From the NCBI RefSeq assembly GCF_030848805.1, contig NC_092359.1:10308623-10372622 (forward strand): DNA of 64,000 nucleotides. The letters run 5' to 3'. The stretch's first letter is position 1. Every line of letters starts with the position of its first letter. Positions 26,051-38,199 of the stretch are shown here, piece by piece. This DNA is from Temnothorax longispinosus (lineage: Eukaryota > Arthropoda > Insecta > Hymenoptera > Formicidae). Below the pieces are notes generated by a model. The model was not told the origin of the DNA. It saw only the letters and a program-made list of their open reading frames with translations, and did no database searches. The position numbers and the translations under genes were made by a program.

Positions 26051-28537
26051 TACTTAAGTTACCATTATACAAAAAAATCAACGATCTTTTTATATTTATT
26101 TTTTATACCTAGATTTTTAGATGCATTAATTGTTTTTAAAAGATGATGACATCCATTTGTTTTCAAAAAATGCCATATAAATTATTAAATTAAAATTTTA
26201 AAAAGACAGTTTTGTCTATTACGCTTTCAAAAAAAAATTTTTTTTAATAAGTAAGATTTATACATAGAGACAATAATTGAGACAACAAATTATAAATTAA
26301 TATAATATTAATATTTGTAATTGTTTATCGTAAATAATGCGAAAATCTATTTGTTAACGATTATATTGACATACAATCTCTTTGAATTTTTAAATTGTTA
26401 AAGTTTTTAAATTGCTAACATTTTAACACAACGAAATATTTATACACATGAATGTATTTACAAATCAAAAGTTATTAGTCACATCTGCATTTTGATAGTG
26501 TAAACACACGACAATGCCATTTGCATGTAAGATCATTAAGTTAATGGATTTTAAATCTTAATACTTCTTGTTGTAAAATATTAGATTTTTCATAAATTAC
26601 GCGACTATATAATAATAATAATACTTACAAGTGGCTACTTTATATCCGTCCATACGAGCAGAATAATTGTTATATAAATAAAAAAAAAAAACATTTATAT
26701 ATTTTATATGTATTATGTATATATATTATATATATGAATATATATATGTCGAATATTTTATATTGCTTTACAAAGCTGACACTCTCGTAGAACATAGGAT
26801 CAAGTTGTGTAAGATAACTCGATATCTGTGCATGAAGAGGAAAAGTGCAAACGCAAAATAAGAGACATTTATTTCGATTTAGGTAGTCTACCTTTCTCAA
26901 AATGATTACGTACATGTAATTACAGCATATGTTTTCGAATATTTTATTTTTAATATGTTCATTAGATTTTTTCATTAGATTTATTGTATCGGTGTAACGA
27001 CATTTGTGTAAGCAGGTTTCAAATGCAACATTCCGTTGTTTAATTGTCCGATTTATTATATGTTAAATCGTTCGTTCGGTATGTATACCGATTAGACGTA
27101 GGCTGCATTCCGATATTTACTGTCAGCAATCAGTACTGAAAATCTATAGTATACATGACGTAAAATTTACAAAAATAGATTTTCAGTACTGACAGTGAAT
27201 ATCGGAATGCAGCCGTAGACTAAGTGCCTCACTCGCTGCAAAATTCGAGTTATGTTTAAGCGCACAAATTTACTTCTCATGTTGCAGCTATACGTGTATA
27301 CGTTTAATATTTTTGCATATCAAGCGTAGCTTTAGCGTTAACGATCTCATTGCTACCGGAGTTGTAATGTAAATGTAAGTCTGACACTTCTGAGATTAAT
27401 GTTATACGCACATTCGAAATAACTTTCGGCGATTTGTCTATTTACAAATTGCGCAAACACGCACGTGTAAAGCAAGTGATTTGTAATAAGCACGTAAGAA
27501 TAATGCCTTAAGATTTTATACAGAATCCTGTCAATAATTTCATATTGTAGATGTTATAAAGTTATATTACAATATTTTGCACACACAATTGTTGTCATTA
27601 ACAATGCCAATCCTCAGAATGTCTTCTCCCTGAAAGTTTTATTGTGGTTGAAATAAAATTATAATATTTCACACGTAGCTACTTACAGAACAAATTACGA
27701 GAATCTAAATTTTCTGAGGAAATTTTGAATTTGGCCGCAATTCTCCCTCTTGCTCGTCCTGTTTTCTTCTGGAGTAGAGTAAGTAGAGTAGGTCGAGTTC
27801 ACATTCTAGTTTATATAATTCACTGGTTTGAACTAACAGTCATGGTGCACGAATATCTAGACGCGATCCGAAATCCAGACGCAGCTGGTCTTGCCGTCTT
27901 CCCTCGAAAAGTCGAAAACAATTCCCTTCCTGACGCTAAGTGTATACGTGGTAAAATCGTATGTGTATACAGTCTTAAACTATATCTCGAAGACAGTTTG
28001 ATAGCTGGTGATCAATTATGATTAGCTAAAATCAAGAGAAACGAAGGAAAATCGGTAATTGCGGACCCAAGGCCACATTGCTCGTTATTTAATTGTTCTC
28101 TACTGTTGTTAGAAATCTGCAGCGACTTGCCGGTTAAATACCAGTTATTCCAGCGAAATGTCAGATTCAATGATAATTTTGCGATAAAACGAATCTAGTA
28201 CAACTATATGTATATATATTTTACAATTCTTAGTAATATTCTGTCATTTATAAGACAGATGCTTTGGTATTCAATCAATTGCAACAGAAACAATACTATG
28301 ATTTCAGTATTGACTGCTGTGGATGAGATATGAACTATATATATATGCACACGCATGCATATTAGAATAGTTTGTTATATTCTGTTCTTTTTTTAAATAA
28401 AATTACACTAGAATTTGATTGAAAATTACTTGAATTAACGTAACTTGTACAGCGTGTTGTAGCGTTAATAAGTCTTTATATACTTTTAGTTTTTGAGTTC
28501 GTCACTAATTTGTAAAATGTACTTTTAGAATATCAAG
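26051..28537. other. Gli/NFXL1 intergenic, including the Gli 3' UTR
   Basis: AT-rich DNA. An AATAAA follows Gli near 26675, and an inverted-repeat element lies at 27092-27223. The open frame at 27725-28021 resembles nothing recognisable and has no splice or neighbour support. NFXL1 transcription probably starts in the last several hundred bases; a possible 5' UTR acceptor (ACTTTTAG) lies just before the ATG at 28538. Confidence 0.5.
27092..27223. mobile_element. MITE-like inverted repeat, 132 bp
   Basis: Ends TTAGACGTAGGCTGCATTCC and its reverse complement. Arms of about 50 bp contain CGATATT, ACTGTCAG and CAGTACTGAAAATCTAT. The loop is short and AT-rich. Noncoding. Confidence 0.7.
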
Positions 28538-31500
28538 ATGCAGAAATTTAAGAGGGCTCAAGCGCAGAATAAACTGTCTATCGAAAGGCACTTAGAAGCC
28601 AACGCGTCGTTGAATTCTTCTAGCGAAGAAGAGGATGAAACAAATGAGGAGGATGTCCAAAATGTGGTGGGCAAAGTATTGTTGGCGTACCAGGGACAGA
28701 GCACGGATGCGGAGAAAGTGATATCGTACCTGGTTAATTCCTTTCAGACCAGCAGCGCTGTTTGTTTGATATGTATATCTACTGTCAAGAAGATAGATCC
28801 AGTACGTTTAAATAACAGGATATAGTAACATCTTAAAATATGATGTTGCTATCTTCTTAATATCTTATTTGCGTTTACATACATGTTTAAGTATTGTGTG
28901 CAAGGCTAGATATTCTTTTACGTGAAAAATGTTCTTATATAATTAATATAAATAAACATTCTCTGTCTAAATATTGATATAAGTATGAAAAAGAATTTTT
29001 AAATTTTATAAATACAATAAAAGTCTCTATATATGTGTCTTGATTTGCTGGTGTCATTGTTTGAAAGTTAGCTTTCAATAGCACCAAATGCACTAATGAA
29101 AGCAGTTTATTATCATTCCTCTATTCTTTCTGTACAGATATGGAACTGCGACAAATGCTATGCATTTCTACACATGTCTTGCATTCTGCACTGGATCAAC
29201 GACAGTTTGAGCTTCAAACGAGCCAAAGGGATTCCCCCAATCTGGGCATGGTATATATATTTATTATTATTTCAAAACGAAGTTGCATGAAAATTGTGAC
29301 AAAACTTCTGTTTAATATACCAATAAAAATGCATATATTACAGTCCAAAATGCCGTATGGAATACGATCAGGATCAGATTCCAAGATCGTACAAATGCTT
29401 CTGTAAGAAGACTGTGGATCCCCCGCATCAACCATGGGCTATTCCACATTCGTGCGGTGAAGCCTGCGGCAAACTTCTGCAACCAGAGTGCGGTCATAAA
29501 TGCGTGTTGCTCTGCCATCCTGGTCCATGTCCGCCCTGCGCTAAGATGGTGTCGGTTAAATGTTACTGCGGCAAGCTACCAGCACAACCGCGACGTTGCA
29601 ATGCTAAAAACTGGAGCTGCGGGACTGTGTGCAACAAAAAATATGAATCTTGTGTACACAGTTGTAATAGCCTGTGTCACACTGGAGAATGTTCCCCCTG
29701 TGTAGAAATAGTATTACTGAAATGCCGTTGTAAGAGTAACGAGAAGATAGGGAAGTGCTACGAGGGCACGTGGATCTGCGAGAAACCTTGTAACAGGAGA
29801 TTTTCTTGCAACGTACATAGCTGCGAGAGCACTTGTCATCTACCCGGCGATTGCGGCAACTGTCCCCTGGAAAAGAACAGATCCTGTCCCTGCGGAAAGA
29901 AACGATACGAAGTTTCTTGCAGGCGGCAGCAAGTCCCAACGTGCGGCGACACGTGCGGCAAGTTGCTGGATTGCGGGTCGCACTTCTGCAACATGAGATG
30001 CCATACCGATCGCTGTGGTCAGTGCTTGGAAGTCTTAACGAAAGCGTGCAGATGCGGCAACTACACGAAAGAGATCGCCTGCGCAAAGGAGTTCCACTGC
30101 AACAAGAAATGCATGCAAATGCGTTTATGCGGTAGACATTTGTGCAACAAGAAATGCTGTGACTGCATATCGAAGAATACGTCTAATGCATGTGAGAAAA
30201 CGTGCGAGAACACGCTCAACTGCCGCAAGCACAAATGCGCCGCGCCTTGCCACAGCGGCCCTTGCTATCCGTGCACCAGAACGGACGTCATACAATGTCG
30301 ATGCGGCAGCAGCAAGATAACAGTGCCGTGCGGTACAAGAAAGAGAATCAAGCCCCCGCCGTGTAACAAATCCTGCAAGATTCCACCTATCTGCCATCAC
30401 AGCAAGAGGGAAACGCACAAGTGTCATCAGGGCCCATGCCCGCCGTGTAAAAAGGTCTGCGGATTGACGCACAAGAGATGCGGTCACTCTTGCCCGGTCA
30501 CTTGTCACACCAAGGTCTGGGTGAAGAGCAGAGCAAACGGAGTAAAGGCGCAGCCTGTTGGACCCTGGGATAAACCGAAGGACATTATGGAGCTGAAGAC
30601 TTTGCCGTGTCCACCGTGCGAGGTTTCCGTGCCTGTGACCTGTCTCGGTGGTCACGAGACACGCCCTTGGCCGTGTCACATGTCGAAACCGAGCTCCTGC
30701 GGCAGACTTTGCGGCCAATTACTGCCATGCCAGAATCACACCTGCGAGCTGATCTGTCACAAGCTACAAACTTCCGACGACGAATACAACAGCGGTACTC
30801 CGTGCATGGAGTGCGAGAAGGAGTGCGATTTCGCACGACCGCCAGGTTGTACGCACACGTGCCCGCAACCTTGTCACCCAGCGCCATGTAAACCATGCAA
30901 GCAATTGGTGCGAGTCTCTTGTCATTGCGGTATTAGCACCTTATATCGGCATTGTGTAAACCTGACATCTGCAACGAGTAAGGAACGGGACGAGTTACTC
31001 AAATGTGGAAACCAATGTCCGAAAAATGTAATTACATTTATGTTCAGTGAAATACGTATAAATTTCTTTCTTTTCTTTTTTTTTCTTTTCTTTCTTTTTT
31101 TTTAAATAAAATATAATCTGTTTCTTTATTTCAGTACCCATGCGGCCACCGGTGCGTCAACGATTGTCATCCAGGAGAATGTAAAGGTGGAGAGGGATGC
31201 GGCAAGAAAGTTAGATTATGGTGTAAGTGTAAACGGATCAAGAAGGACTTTCTTTGTTCGTTTCTTCAAAAGGAGCAGATCACCGTAGAGTGCGATAGCG
31301 TGTGCGAATTATTGAAGAATGAAAGAAAGGAAGCCCAGAAAGCTATGATAGCGAAGAAACGAGAAGAGGAGGAGCTGCGCAATCGGGAAGAGATTGAGAA
31401 GTTCGAGAAGAAGTTCAAGCCACGACGAAAAAGGAAGGACAAATACGAGAGCTTGAGACAGTCGCAAGAAAATGCAAGGAATAAGTATCGCAGCCTATGG

Positions 31501-31584
31501 ATTTTAGCAATTGTCGTAAGCATTATGGGGATAATAATAGTGTATTTGACTGCTCCTGACTTAAATATATCTGTATTGAGTTGA
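28538..31584 (+). CDS. NFXL1: NFX1-type zinc-finger protein, NFXL1-like, with C-terminal membrane helix
   Basis: The NFX1 family has an N-terminal RING/PHD-like finger followed by many cysteine-rich NFX1-type zinc fingers; NFXL1 differs from nuclear NFX1/shuttle craft by a C-terminal membrane segment. Exons: 28538-28801, 29138-29250, 29344-31027, 31135-31584, all in frame, about 836 residues. Order: acidic serine-rich N-terminus (SSSEEEDETNEED), RING-like finger with CLICIS, NCDKCYAFLHMSC and WACPKC, about a dozen NFX1 repeats of the CGHxCxxxCHxGxCxPC type, a lysine/glutamate-rich coiled coil (about residues 745-805), and a final hydrophobic helix (ILAIVVSIMGIIIVYL). The human relative has 911 residues. 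The last intron has a CT/T-rich tract at 31066-31103. Cellular role is poorly known; ubiquitin ligase activity and membrane anchoring are inferred from domains. Confidence 0.9.
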
Positions 31585-32419
31585 TTCTACAAACTGTGAT
31601 TTGTGATCATCTATGATAATAATCATTAATAATTAAAAGATTTGTGATGTATTGACGCTTATACATATATTACTATAAGCATGATTCCATTTATCTAGTT
31701 TGTATTGCTAATAGGAGTAGTTGTGCAATTGTAACAGTCTTCATATATATATATATATATATATATTTATAATCAGTGATAAAGGTCGCTAGTAATCGCT
31801 CAGAGGATTGAAGATTTTTAGTCTTGGTGCTTTTATAATCTTATGATGTATTAAGATAAGATATGATAGAGACCAAAGTATTTTAATTAGAATTATTTTA
31901 ATGCAATACAAATTGTATCTATTAAATGCTGATTTGACATTAAACATGTAACTTTCTAAATGTTCGATCATTTGTCATTATATGCGGAAAAAATAGTATA
32001 CATTGTATGGAAACATGAGGAATAGAATAATCAAAGTGAGAAGATTTCTTGCATTTTGAGGACAATTTAAACAATTTAAAAATTTGCATTTTTGTAAGAG
32101 GAAGATACAATAAACGTTTGTGAAACATCCCAAAAGTAATGCTCTAATAATAAAGTTAAAAATAGCAAGTAAGAAAAGTACAAACAATCATGTAATTAAT
32201 ATTCTTTACATTTCCCACGTTTCCTCCTTTCGAGCTCGAATCGAACCACGGTCCTTTGAGTTACTAATCGCGCATGCGCAACGACGAAGCGTCATTCCAC
32301 TTGATAGGCAAAGTAAAAGTAGAAATATATCATCTGCAGGTAGCTATTAAAACTGCCGAGAGAAATTAAAAAAAAAAAAGAAAAAAAAAGTTAGAAGCAC
32401 AGAAACGCTAGAGAGCGAT
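31585..32419. other. NFXL1 3' UTR and downstream spacer
   Basis: AT-rich, with a short TA repeat at 31746-31765 and a possible poly(A) signal AATAAA near 32109. No gene was recognised. The foldback element begins at 32420. Confidence 0.5.
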
Positions 32420-33289
32420 GTTCGTACGAACCAGAGAGAAACCTGAGAGCGGCCATCCATGCAGCTTCGGGGGATGTCTGTCCTAATCTGCCCTCTGAGA
32501 AAGTGGACGTCAACTACGGCGTTACGCTCGGTAACGATCAGAGAGAACTCGGGTAACGATACATGGGTTCGTATCCATGCTATGGTTCGTGTCCGAACTA
32601 CTCAGATGGAGGGGATGATATGCTGGTCGCGCAAGCCCCTCCTCTGTCCGTGTACACTAGGTACTCGGCAAGCTTCGAGCGGGGAGAGAAGGGCAGACAT
32701 ACGATCTGCTGTCTCTCTTGAGCTGTGACGTTCCGCTTTGCACGGGCCGGCTATACCACGATGTCACGCATTTCGGGTATCGCGTCTCGTGTCTCTCGCC
32801 GAGTGCCGAGTTGACAAATCGATGATACGCTATACCCGCTATACGTTACATTTGCTTGTATATTTACAAATTTTTATTTTTATATTTATAACTAAATAAA
32901 TAAATAAATATATATATATATATTTAAAATTTATAAATATATAAAGATTGCAAATATAATTAATTAAATAAATATTTATAAACATAAAAACTAAAATTCG
33001 TAAATGTAATGTATAGAAATCACTGTTCTATGCTTTTCTATCTAAAAAAGTCTTACATTAAAAACCTTTACTTTAGCATAATAAATTTTAAATTTAATAT
33101 TTAAATGCATAGGTACCAATAATTATATTATTAACTATATTGAGAAAAAAATGGTAGTTTATAATGTTTCTTGCACTCTTATTAAATTTATTTTACCTAT
33201 GCATGTTCAAGCGGCCAAATTACGAGCAACAACAGAAGGATAATTGGGTAAAAATAAAAACACTTTTTTAAATAAACAATACACATGGG

Positions 33290-34080
33290 TAACAGTGAGT
33301 TCTATTATAATTCTCGTATAGTTCTGAACGTGTTCTAATGTTTTCTAAAGAGTTCTGACGATAAGCATTATTTATTCATATTTTAAATAATTTTTATCGC
33401 CCAAGAAAAACGCATTTACGGGTATATGGGTGAGACGCTGTAGAAAATCTCGGAGTTCTGGCTTATATAAAATATTTTTCGTACAGTTCTAAGCATACTA
33501 AAACAATTTATAACGAGTTCCGGGCATCGGCAATGTTGTATAATTTTTAAATAAATTAATAACGTCGAAAGTCAGGAATTTATCGAGAATAGGGTCTTTT
33601 TCGAGCGATAAGAATTATTTAAAAAATGAATAAATAATGCTTATTGCCAGAATAAAATGGGACAACGTTAGAACACATTCAGAACTACACGAGAATTATA
33701 ACAGAACTCACAGAACTGTCGAAATACGGCCAGCGTCTCACCTTATTTTCCATAAATTCCTGATTTTCGAGCGGTATTAATTTATTTAAAAATTATACAA
33801 CGTAGCTGGTGGCGAGAACTCTTTATAAAATGCTTTAGTATGCTCAGAACTATACGAAAAATATTTTATATAAGCCAAAACTCCGAGATTTCGCACAATG
33901 TCTCATCTTCTTCTGTCATGATTACTTTTCGGTTAATATTAATTTTTTTTTAATATAACACAAAGATTCTAACGCTCGGAGCTCTTTAGAAAATGTTTCA
34001 ATATGCTCAAAACTACTCAAAAAATATTTTACATGAACCGGAACTCCGAGATTTCAACTGGCGTCTCAACTCGGTATACT
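33290..34080. repeat. Nested inverted repeats inside the foldback element
   Basis: Blocks at 33290-33600 (AGTTCTGACGATAAGCATTA, GTGAGACGCTG, AATCTCGGAGTTCTGGCTTA) recur inverted at about 33610-33905, and a third partial copy follows at 33970-34075 (AACTCCGAGATTTC, GGCGTCTCAAC). Confidence 0.65.
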
Positions 34081-34437
34081 CGTTGCATTGTAATTTTTTT
34101 TAGTACCTTATAATTAATTTTTTTGCTTTTATATGGCAGAACTCTTTATAGAACTGTTATAGAACTATAGATCTTGCAAAATCTGATGAGATACAGTGGT
34201 GGAACTTGTGTAGGACAAAGTGAGACGCTGCGTGAACCTATATAGCGTCTCAGTTTGTACTGACGCGTTTTTTGGCTTTAATGGCCAGAACTATTTGTTT
34301 AAAATATCAAGAACTCTAGAACTATTAAAAAGGAAGCCAGAACTCTCAATAATTTGTGAGTTTCTGCAAAATGAGACGATAGCTTCACACACACGTCAGG
34401 AAGAGAATGTAAAGAATTATTAACGGAGATATTCTAA

Positions 34438-35096
34438 TTTAAAAGATCTTTAAAATATATATTTTTCATGAATGTTTTATAGGGAAACGAAGAAAATGAA
34501 TAACGTTAAACTTTACATGTTTTCTTCACTTTATTTTAAAAATTTATTTTTATTTTTTAAGTAACAAAAATGCTCTTTTTTCTGTTATATCCTGGTCACT
34601 ATAAATGACAGACGATGTAAATAATTCTAGCTGTTTTAGGTATCTGAAACGCAAAAAGCTAAAATTTTCTTATTCTGCAGGAAAAGTATAGCTATCGTCT
34701 GAACTAGAACTAAATCAATATTTCCATTCTGAGCGGCTTTTTTATTTAAAATATAACTTTTTTCAAAATTTTATTAGTATTTTATTAAAAGAAAATGTTT
34801 ATTCTAGTTCAGACGATAGCCCATATCACATATTCTAAATAAGAAAATTTTTGGTTTTTACGTTTCTGATACCTAGAACAGCTAGAATCATTTACTTCGT
34901 CTCTCATACTTACGTCTTTTATGTTAGTGATCAATATATATAAAAAGTAACAAAAAAGAAGAATATTTTTCTTACTTAAAAAATAAAAATAAATTTTTAA
35001 AATAAGATTAAAAGAACATGCAAAGTTTAACGTTATACGCTTTCTTCGTTCCCCTATAAAAAATTTTTGAAAAATACCTATTTTTAAAGACCTTCT
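34438..35096. repeat. Large hairpin inside the foldback element
   Basis: Arms of about 270-300 bp: AAAGATCTTTAAAATATATA through GGGAAACGAAGAAA, GTTTTAGGTATCTGAAACG and CTATCGTCTGAACTAGAAC pairs with 34800-35096 reversed. The spacer is about 90 bp. Confidence 0.7.
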
Positions 35097-35388
35097 CCGG
35101 CTCCAGTCATACTCAACTTGTATTCATGCTTAAAAAGAAAAATTTATTTTACTAAAGTTAATTTACTAAATATTACATATAACAACTAAAAAATAAGAAG
35201 TTAACTTCAAATCGCGTACTTTACACAAGTATTTCTCGAAAACGAGTACCGCAAGGGTATTGAAACTTATCGCATATTATTAATTTCTATTTTTATATAA
35301 AGCATCATATACTAGTCTTTCAAAAACATTTAGAAAAAACTTTTTTCACAATTTATTAAAATGTCTGTTTCACAATACCTCGGAATAG

Positions 35389-36300
35389 GAATTTCGTGTT
35401 AAAAGTTAAAACTTTGAAGCTCAATATCTCGATTTTTAATACCGCAAAAGGTACTAAAATTTATACTACACATAAAGCACACCTATAAATTAATGTATAT
35501 TTACAGTTTCAAGAAAATCTAGAGAAAATCGATTTTCCGGAGAACGTCCTTAAGATCTTTCAAACCAGAATACGCTCTTGTAATTTATTATTTGTCATTA
35601 ACATATTTTATTATTAATCACATACATATAAGTGTGAGAAAGCATATGGTACAAAATAATTTCAATATTCAAATTATTGTAATAATAAAGAAATCAATTA
35701 TTTACATTTTCTTCTGTGTGTGTATGTGTGATGTTATTGACAATAGTTTCTTTGCACGTTTACATTTCTTTTGCAGATTTTTTACACGCTTAATTTTCAC
35801 AAGTGTGATGTCAAATACAGACAAGATTTTTGTTTATCTGCTATAAGCGTTATTTTGAATGTAAGATTTTAATAATCAAATGTTTTTAATAATCAAACAT
35901 TTTCAAACTGCAAGCTAGGGACAAGCAATATCATCTAAATGCATGGGACAAGCTAGGGACAAGCAATATCATCTACAGCATGTATCCTTAAAATACTACG
36001 AGCTTTTCTAGCAGCACTAGCCACTAACGTATAATTTGTCCGCCCACATTACGAATTTCTTCTGCAGCAACACATAAAATGTTGAACAGTTTTCTCAAAT
36101 GGTTGTAATAACGTCTGTATGTCCTTGCATTATTAATTCGTTAAGGACGTTCACTCGTCCTTATACTAGAGAAAACCGATTTTCTTAGGATTTTCTTGAA
36201 ACTGTGAATATACGTTAATTTAGATGTGCTTTATACGTGGTATAAATTTCAGTACCTCTTCCGGTATAAAAAATAAAGATACTGAGCCTCAAAGTTTCAA
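35389..36300. repeat. Inverted repeat pair of about 160 bp inside the foldback element
   Basis: The block 35389-35552 (AAACTTTGAAGCTCAATATC ... GGAGAACGTCCTTAAG) recurs inverted at about 36142-36300, with a third 3' fragment at 36425-36475. A 27 bp direct repeat (CAAGCTAGGGACAAGCAATA...) lies between them at about 35910-35976. Confidence 0.6.
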
Positions 36301-36533
36301 AAAAAAATTTAAACTTTATTTTTTTTTAGTTTTGGCATTTTTTCCTTATAGAACTCGACGAGAGGAGCAACTTTGGTCCTCTTGGCCAACCTCGTATCTC
36401 TTACCGTTTGGCCTAGAAAACCTTTTCATTAGTAAAAGTTGAAACTTTGAGGCTCAGTATCTTGATTTTTTTTTTATGTTTTATATATATTTTTTTAATT
36501 AATTATAATTGCAATCTTTATATTTATAAATTT

Positions 36534-36573
<40 letters not shown>

Positions 36574-37009
36574 AATATAAAAATTAAAATTTGTAAATAT
36601 AAACGTAAATGTAACGTATAGCGCATCGTCGATTTGCCAACGCGAGACTCGGCATTCGGCGAGACGCGAGGAGCGATACCCGAAATGCATGGCATCGTGG
36701 CATAGCCGGCGCGTGCTAAGCAGCTACGTCACAGCTCAAGCGAGAAGGAGACAGCAGATCGTATGTCTGCCCTTCTCTCCCCGCTCGAAGCTTGCCGAGT
36801 GCCGAGTCAGCCGACTGACATATCCCCTCCATCTGAGTAGTTCGGACACGAACCATAGCACGGACACGAACCATGTGTGTACCGTTACCGAGCGTAACGA
36901 CGTAGTTGACGTCCACTTTCTCAGGCGGCGCGTCAGTATACGTCCGCTGGAACGGAATGATCCCGGTGGCCGCTCTCAGGTTTCTCTCTGGTACGAACAG
37001 AGATTGAGG

Positions 37010-37374
37010 TACATTAAGAAAAATCTGAGCTCGAGGAATGTGCTAAAATAATTCTGGATAAATTGAAAGAAATCAACAAAGCGCTAGCAGAGCGGGACTC
37101 TTTAATTTAAGAGATGAACTGAACGAACTGCAGGCGAGCGAGGACAAGGTGAAAGCGGTGAAGATCAACCTGGGGGCCTATTACGTATCTTTTCACGAGG
37201 TAAAAATGCGAAAAGTGAACAGATTTACTAGATTTCGACCAATGAAATCGTAGATACTCTAGTGAATTCTCTCACTTTTCGCATTTTCACCTCGTGAAAA
37301 GATACGTAATAGGCCCCCTGGATCAGAAATTGCACGAAAGTAAAAAGCTGTTAAAGGAGCTCCAGCAAAAATAA
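37010..37374 (+). pseudogene. Decayed coiled-coil gene fragment split by a MITE
   Basis: Plus-strand sequence encodes a lysine/glutamate/leucine-rich heptad-like stretch, ELEECAKIILDKLKEINKAL... (about 37028-37106). It is broken by a 2-nt frameshift before RDELNELQASEDKVKAVKI. It is then interrupted by a 145 bp inverted-repeat element inserted between codons for Asn-Leu and Asp-Gln, and resumes at 37321 as DQKLHESKKLLKELQQK with a stop at 37372-37374. Parent gene not recognised. The frameshift, an upstream in-frame stop and the insertion make it a pseudogene rather than an exon. Confidence 0.55.
37173..37317. mobile_element. MITE, 145 bp, with 3-bp target duplication
   Basis: Terminal inverted repeats GGGGCCTATTACGTATCTTT / AAAGATACGTAATAGGCCCC, about 45 bp long. 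CTG flanks both ends (37170-37172 and 37318-37320); removing the element plus one CTG restores a continuous coding-like frame across the site. A 3-bp duplication with GGGGCC ends is compatible with a PIF/Harbinger-type MITE; the superfamily is inference. Confidence 0.8.
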
Positions 37375-37490
37375 TTTCCGAACATAATAAAAGAAAATCC
37401 AACATTAAGCGACTCCAGAGCTTAGTGGGGAATCTCACGTAATTTAAAATTGGATTTTCTTTTATTATGTTGCTTTTATTATGTTAATTG

Positions 37491-37657
37491 TACGCTCGCG
37501 AGAAAGTATAGCGTTGCTGTCAAGAGTATCAAGGGTGATGTGACCGGGTTGTCATACGGAAGGCGGGACGCGGGACCGCCACAGCAGCGTTCTGCCAGGC
37601 CCTGCAGACCAGCTATAGTTGAATATATAACCCGAAGTTTCGATATTAAAAAAAAAA
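37491..37657 (+). pseudogene. Possible retrocopy 3' end with A tail
   Basis: A coding-like frame (VVIRKAGRGTATAAFCQ..., stop TGA 37620-37622) is followed 25 bases later by a run of ten A (37648-37657), the layout of a processed pseudogene 3' end. It may belong to the same decayed copy as 37010-37374. Parent not recognised. Confidence 0.25.
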
Positions 37658-37996
37658 GCAGAAAGATGAATCTAAAATATATTTAAAAAACAGCATAAAT
37701 ATAGAAAAATAACGTATCTTTCACGAATTAAAATAGCTGAGTTTTTTTTGTGTTCGAAACAAGACATGCTATAATTTAGATTTTGGAACCTAGAAAGAGG
37801 GCTTTATTTTTTGTTTTAGACGAATTTTTTGTGCTTTCTTCGCCTTTTTTGTCTTAATTTTCTCCCATATTTTTCATCTTAATTTCAAAAAGTACAAACA
37901 CGTAACGCGGCAACAAAAAAGCGAGGAAAGGAGAAAATGAAAGAAACGGAGTAGAAAGTGCAAACGAATGGAGTTCACCTCTGTTCTGTTCTTTTT

Positions 37997-38087
37997 AGCC
38001 GAACTTCTTGTACGGTTCATCTTTTCTCTTCTTCTTTCCATCGTGAAAAGAAAAAGAGGAGAAAGATGAACCGTGCAAAGAAGCAGT
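37997..38087. mobile_element. MITE-like palindrome, AGCCGAAC family, copy 1
   Basis: AGCCGAACTTCTTGTACGGT on the left pairs with ACCGTGCAAAGAAG on the right, with CGTGAAAAGAAA at the centre. A diverged second copy lies at 40122-40214. Directly beside it, at about 38085-38143, is another small palindrome with GTTCTACTGT / ACAGTAGAAC arms. Confidence 0.6.
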
Positions 38088-38199
38088 GTTTATTGTTCTA
38101 CTGTGTTTAATTTGACAAATTTTGAACAGTAGAACGCTAAACACCGAAAACACGTGAACTAATTTTCAGATTTTCAAAATTTGGAACACAATAAAAAAT

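Larger units (their letters stand above)
32420..36998. mobile_element. Foldback-like element with roughly 500 bp terminal inverted repeats
   Basis: The left end GTTCGTACGAACCAGAGAGA (32420) is matched by the reverse complement of the right end, which finishes CTCTCTGGTACGAAC (36998). Similarity continues for about 550 bp on the left (to about 32970) and about 500 bp on the right (from about 36497), including GTGGACGTCAACTACG, CCGAACTACTCAGATGG and AAGCTTCGAGCGGGGAGA blocks and the AT-rich tail. Inside are further inverted repeats (33290-33905, 34438-35096, 35389-36300). No transposase-like open frame was found, so it appears non-autonomous or decayed. Long, internally repeated terminal arms suit foldback-type DNA elements; the superfamily is not established. 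Confidence 0.75.

Noticed and set aside
27725..28021. 98-residue open frame between Gli and NFXL1
   Set aside because: No recognisable motif or splice context; judged a chance frame.
32200..32300. tRNA or tRNA-derived SINE
   Set aside because: The minus strand has a B-box-like GGTTCGATTCG, but no acceptor stem, anticodon arm or convincing A box could be folded.
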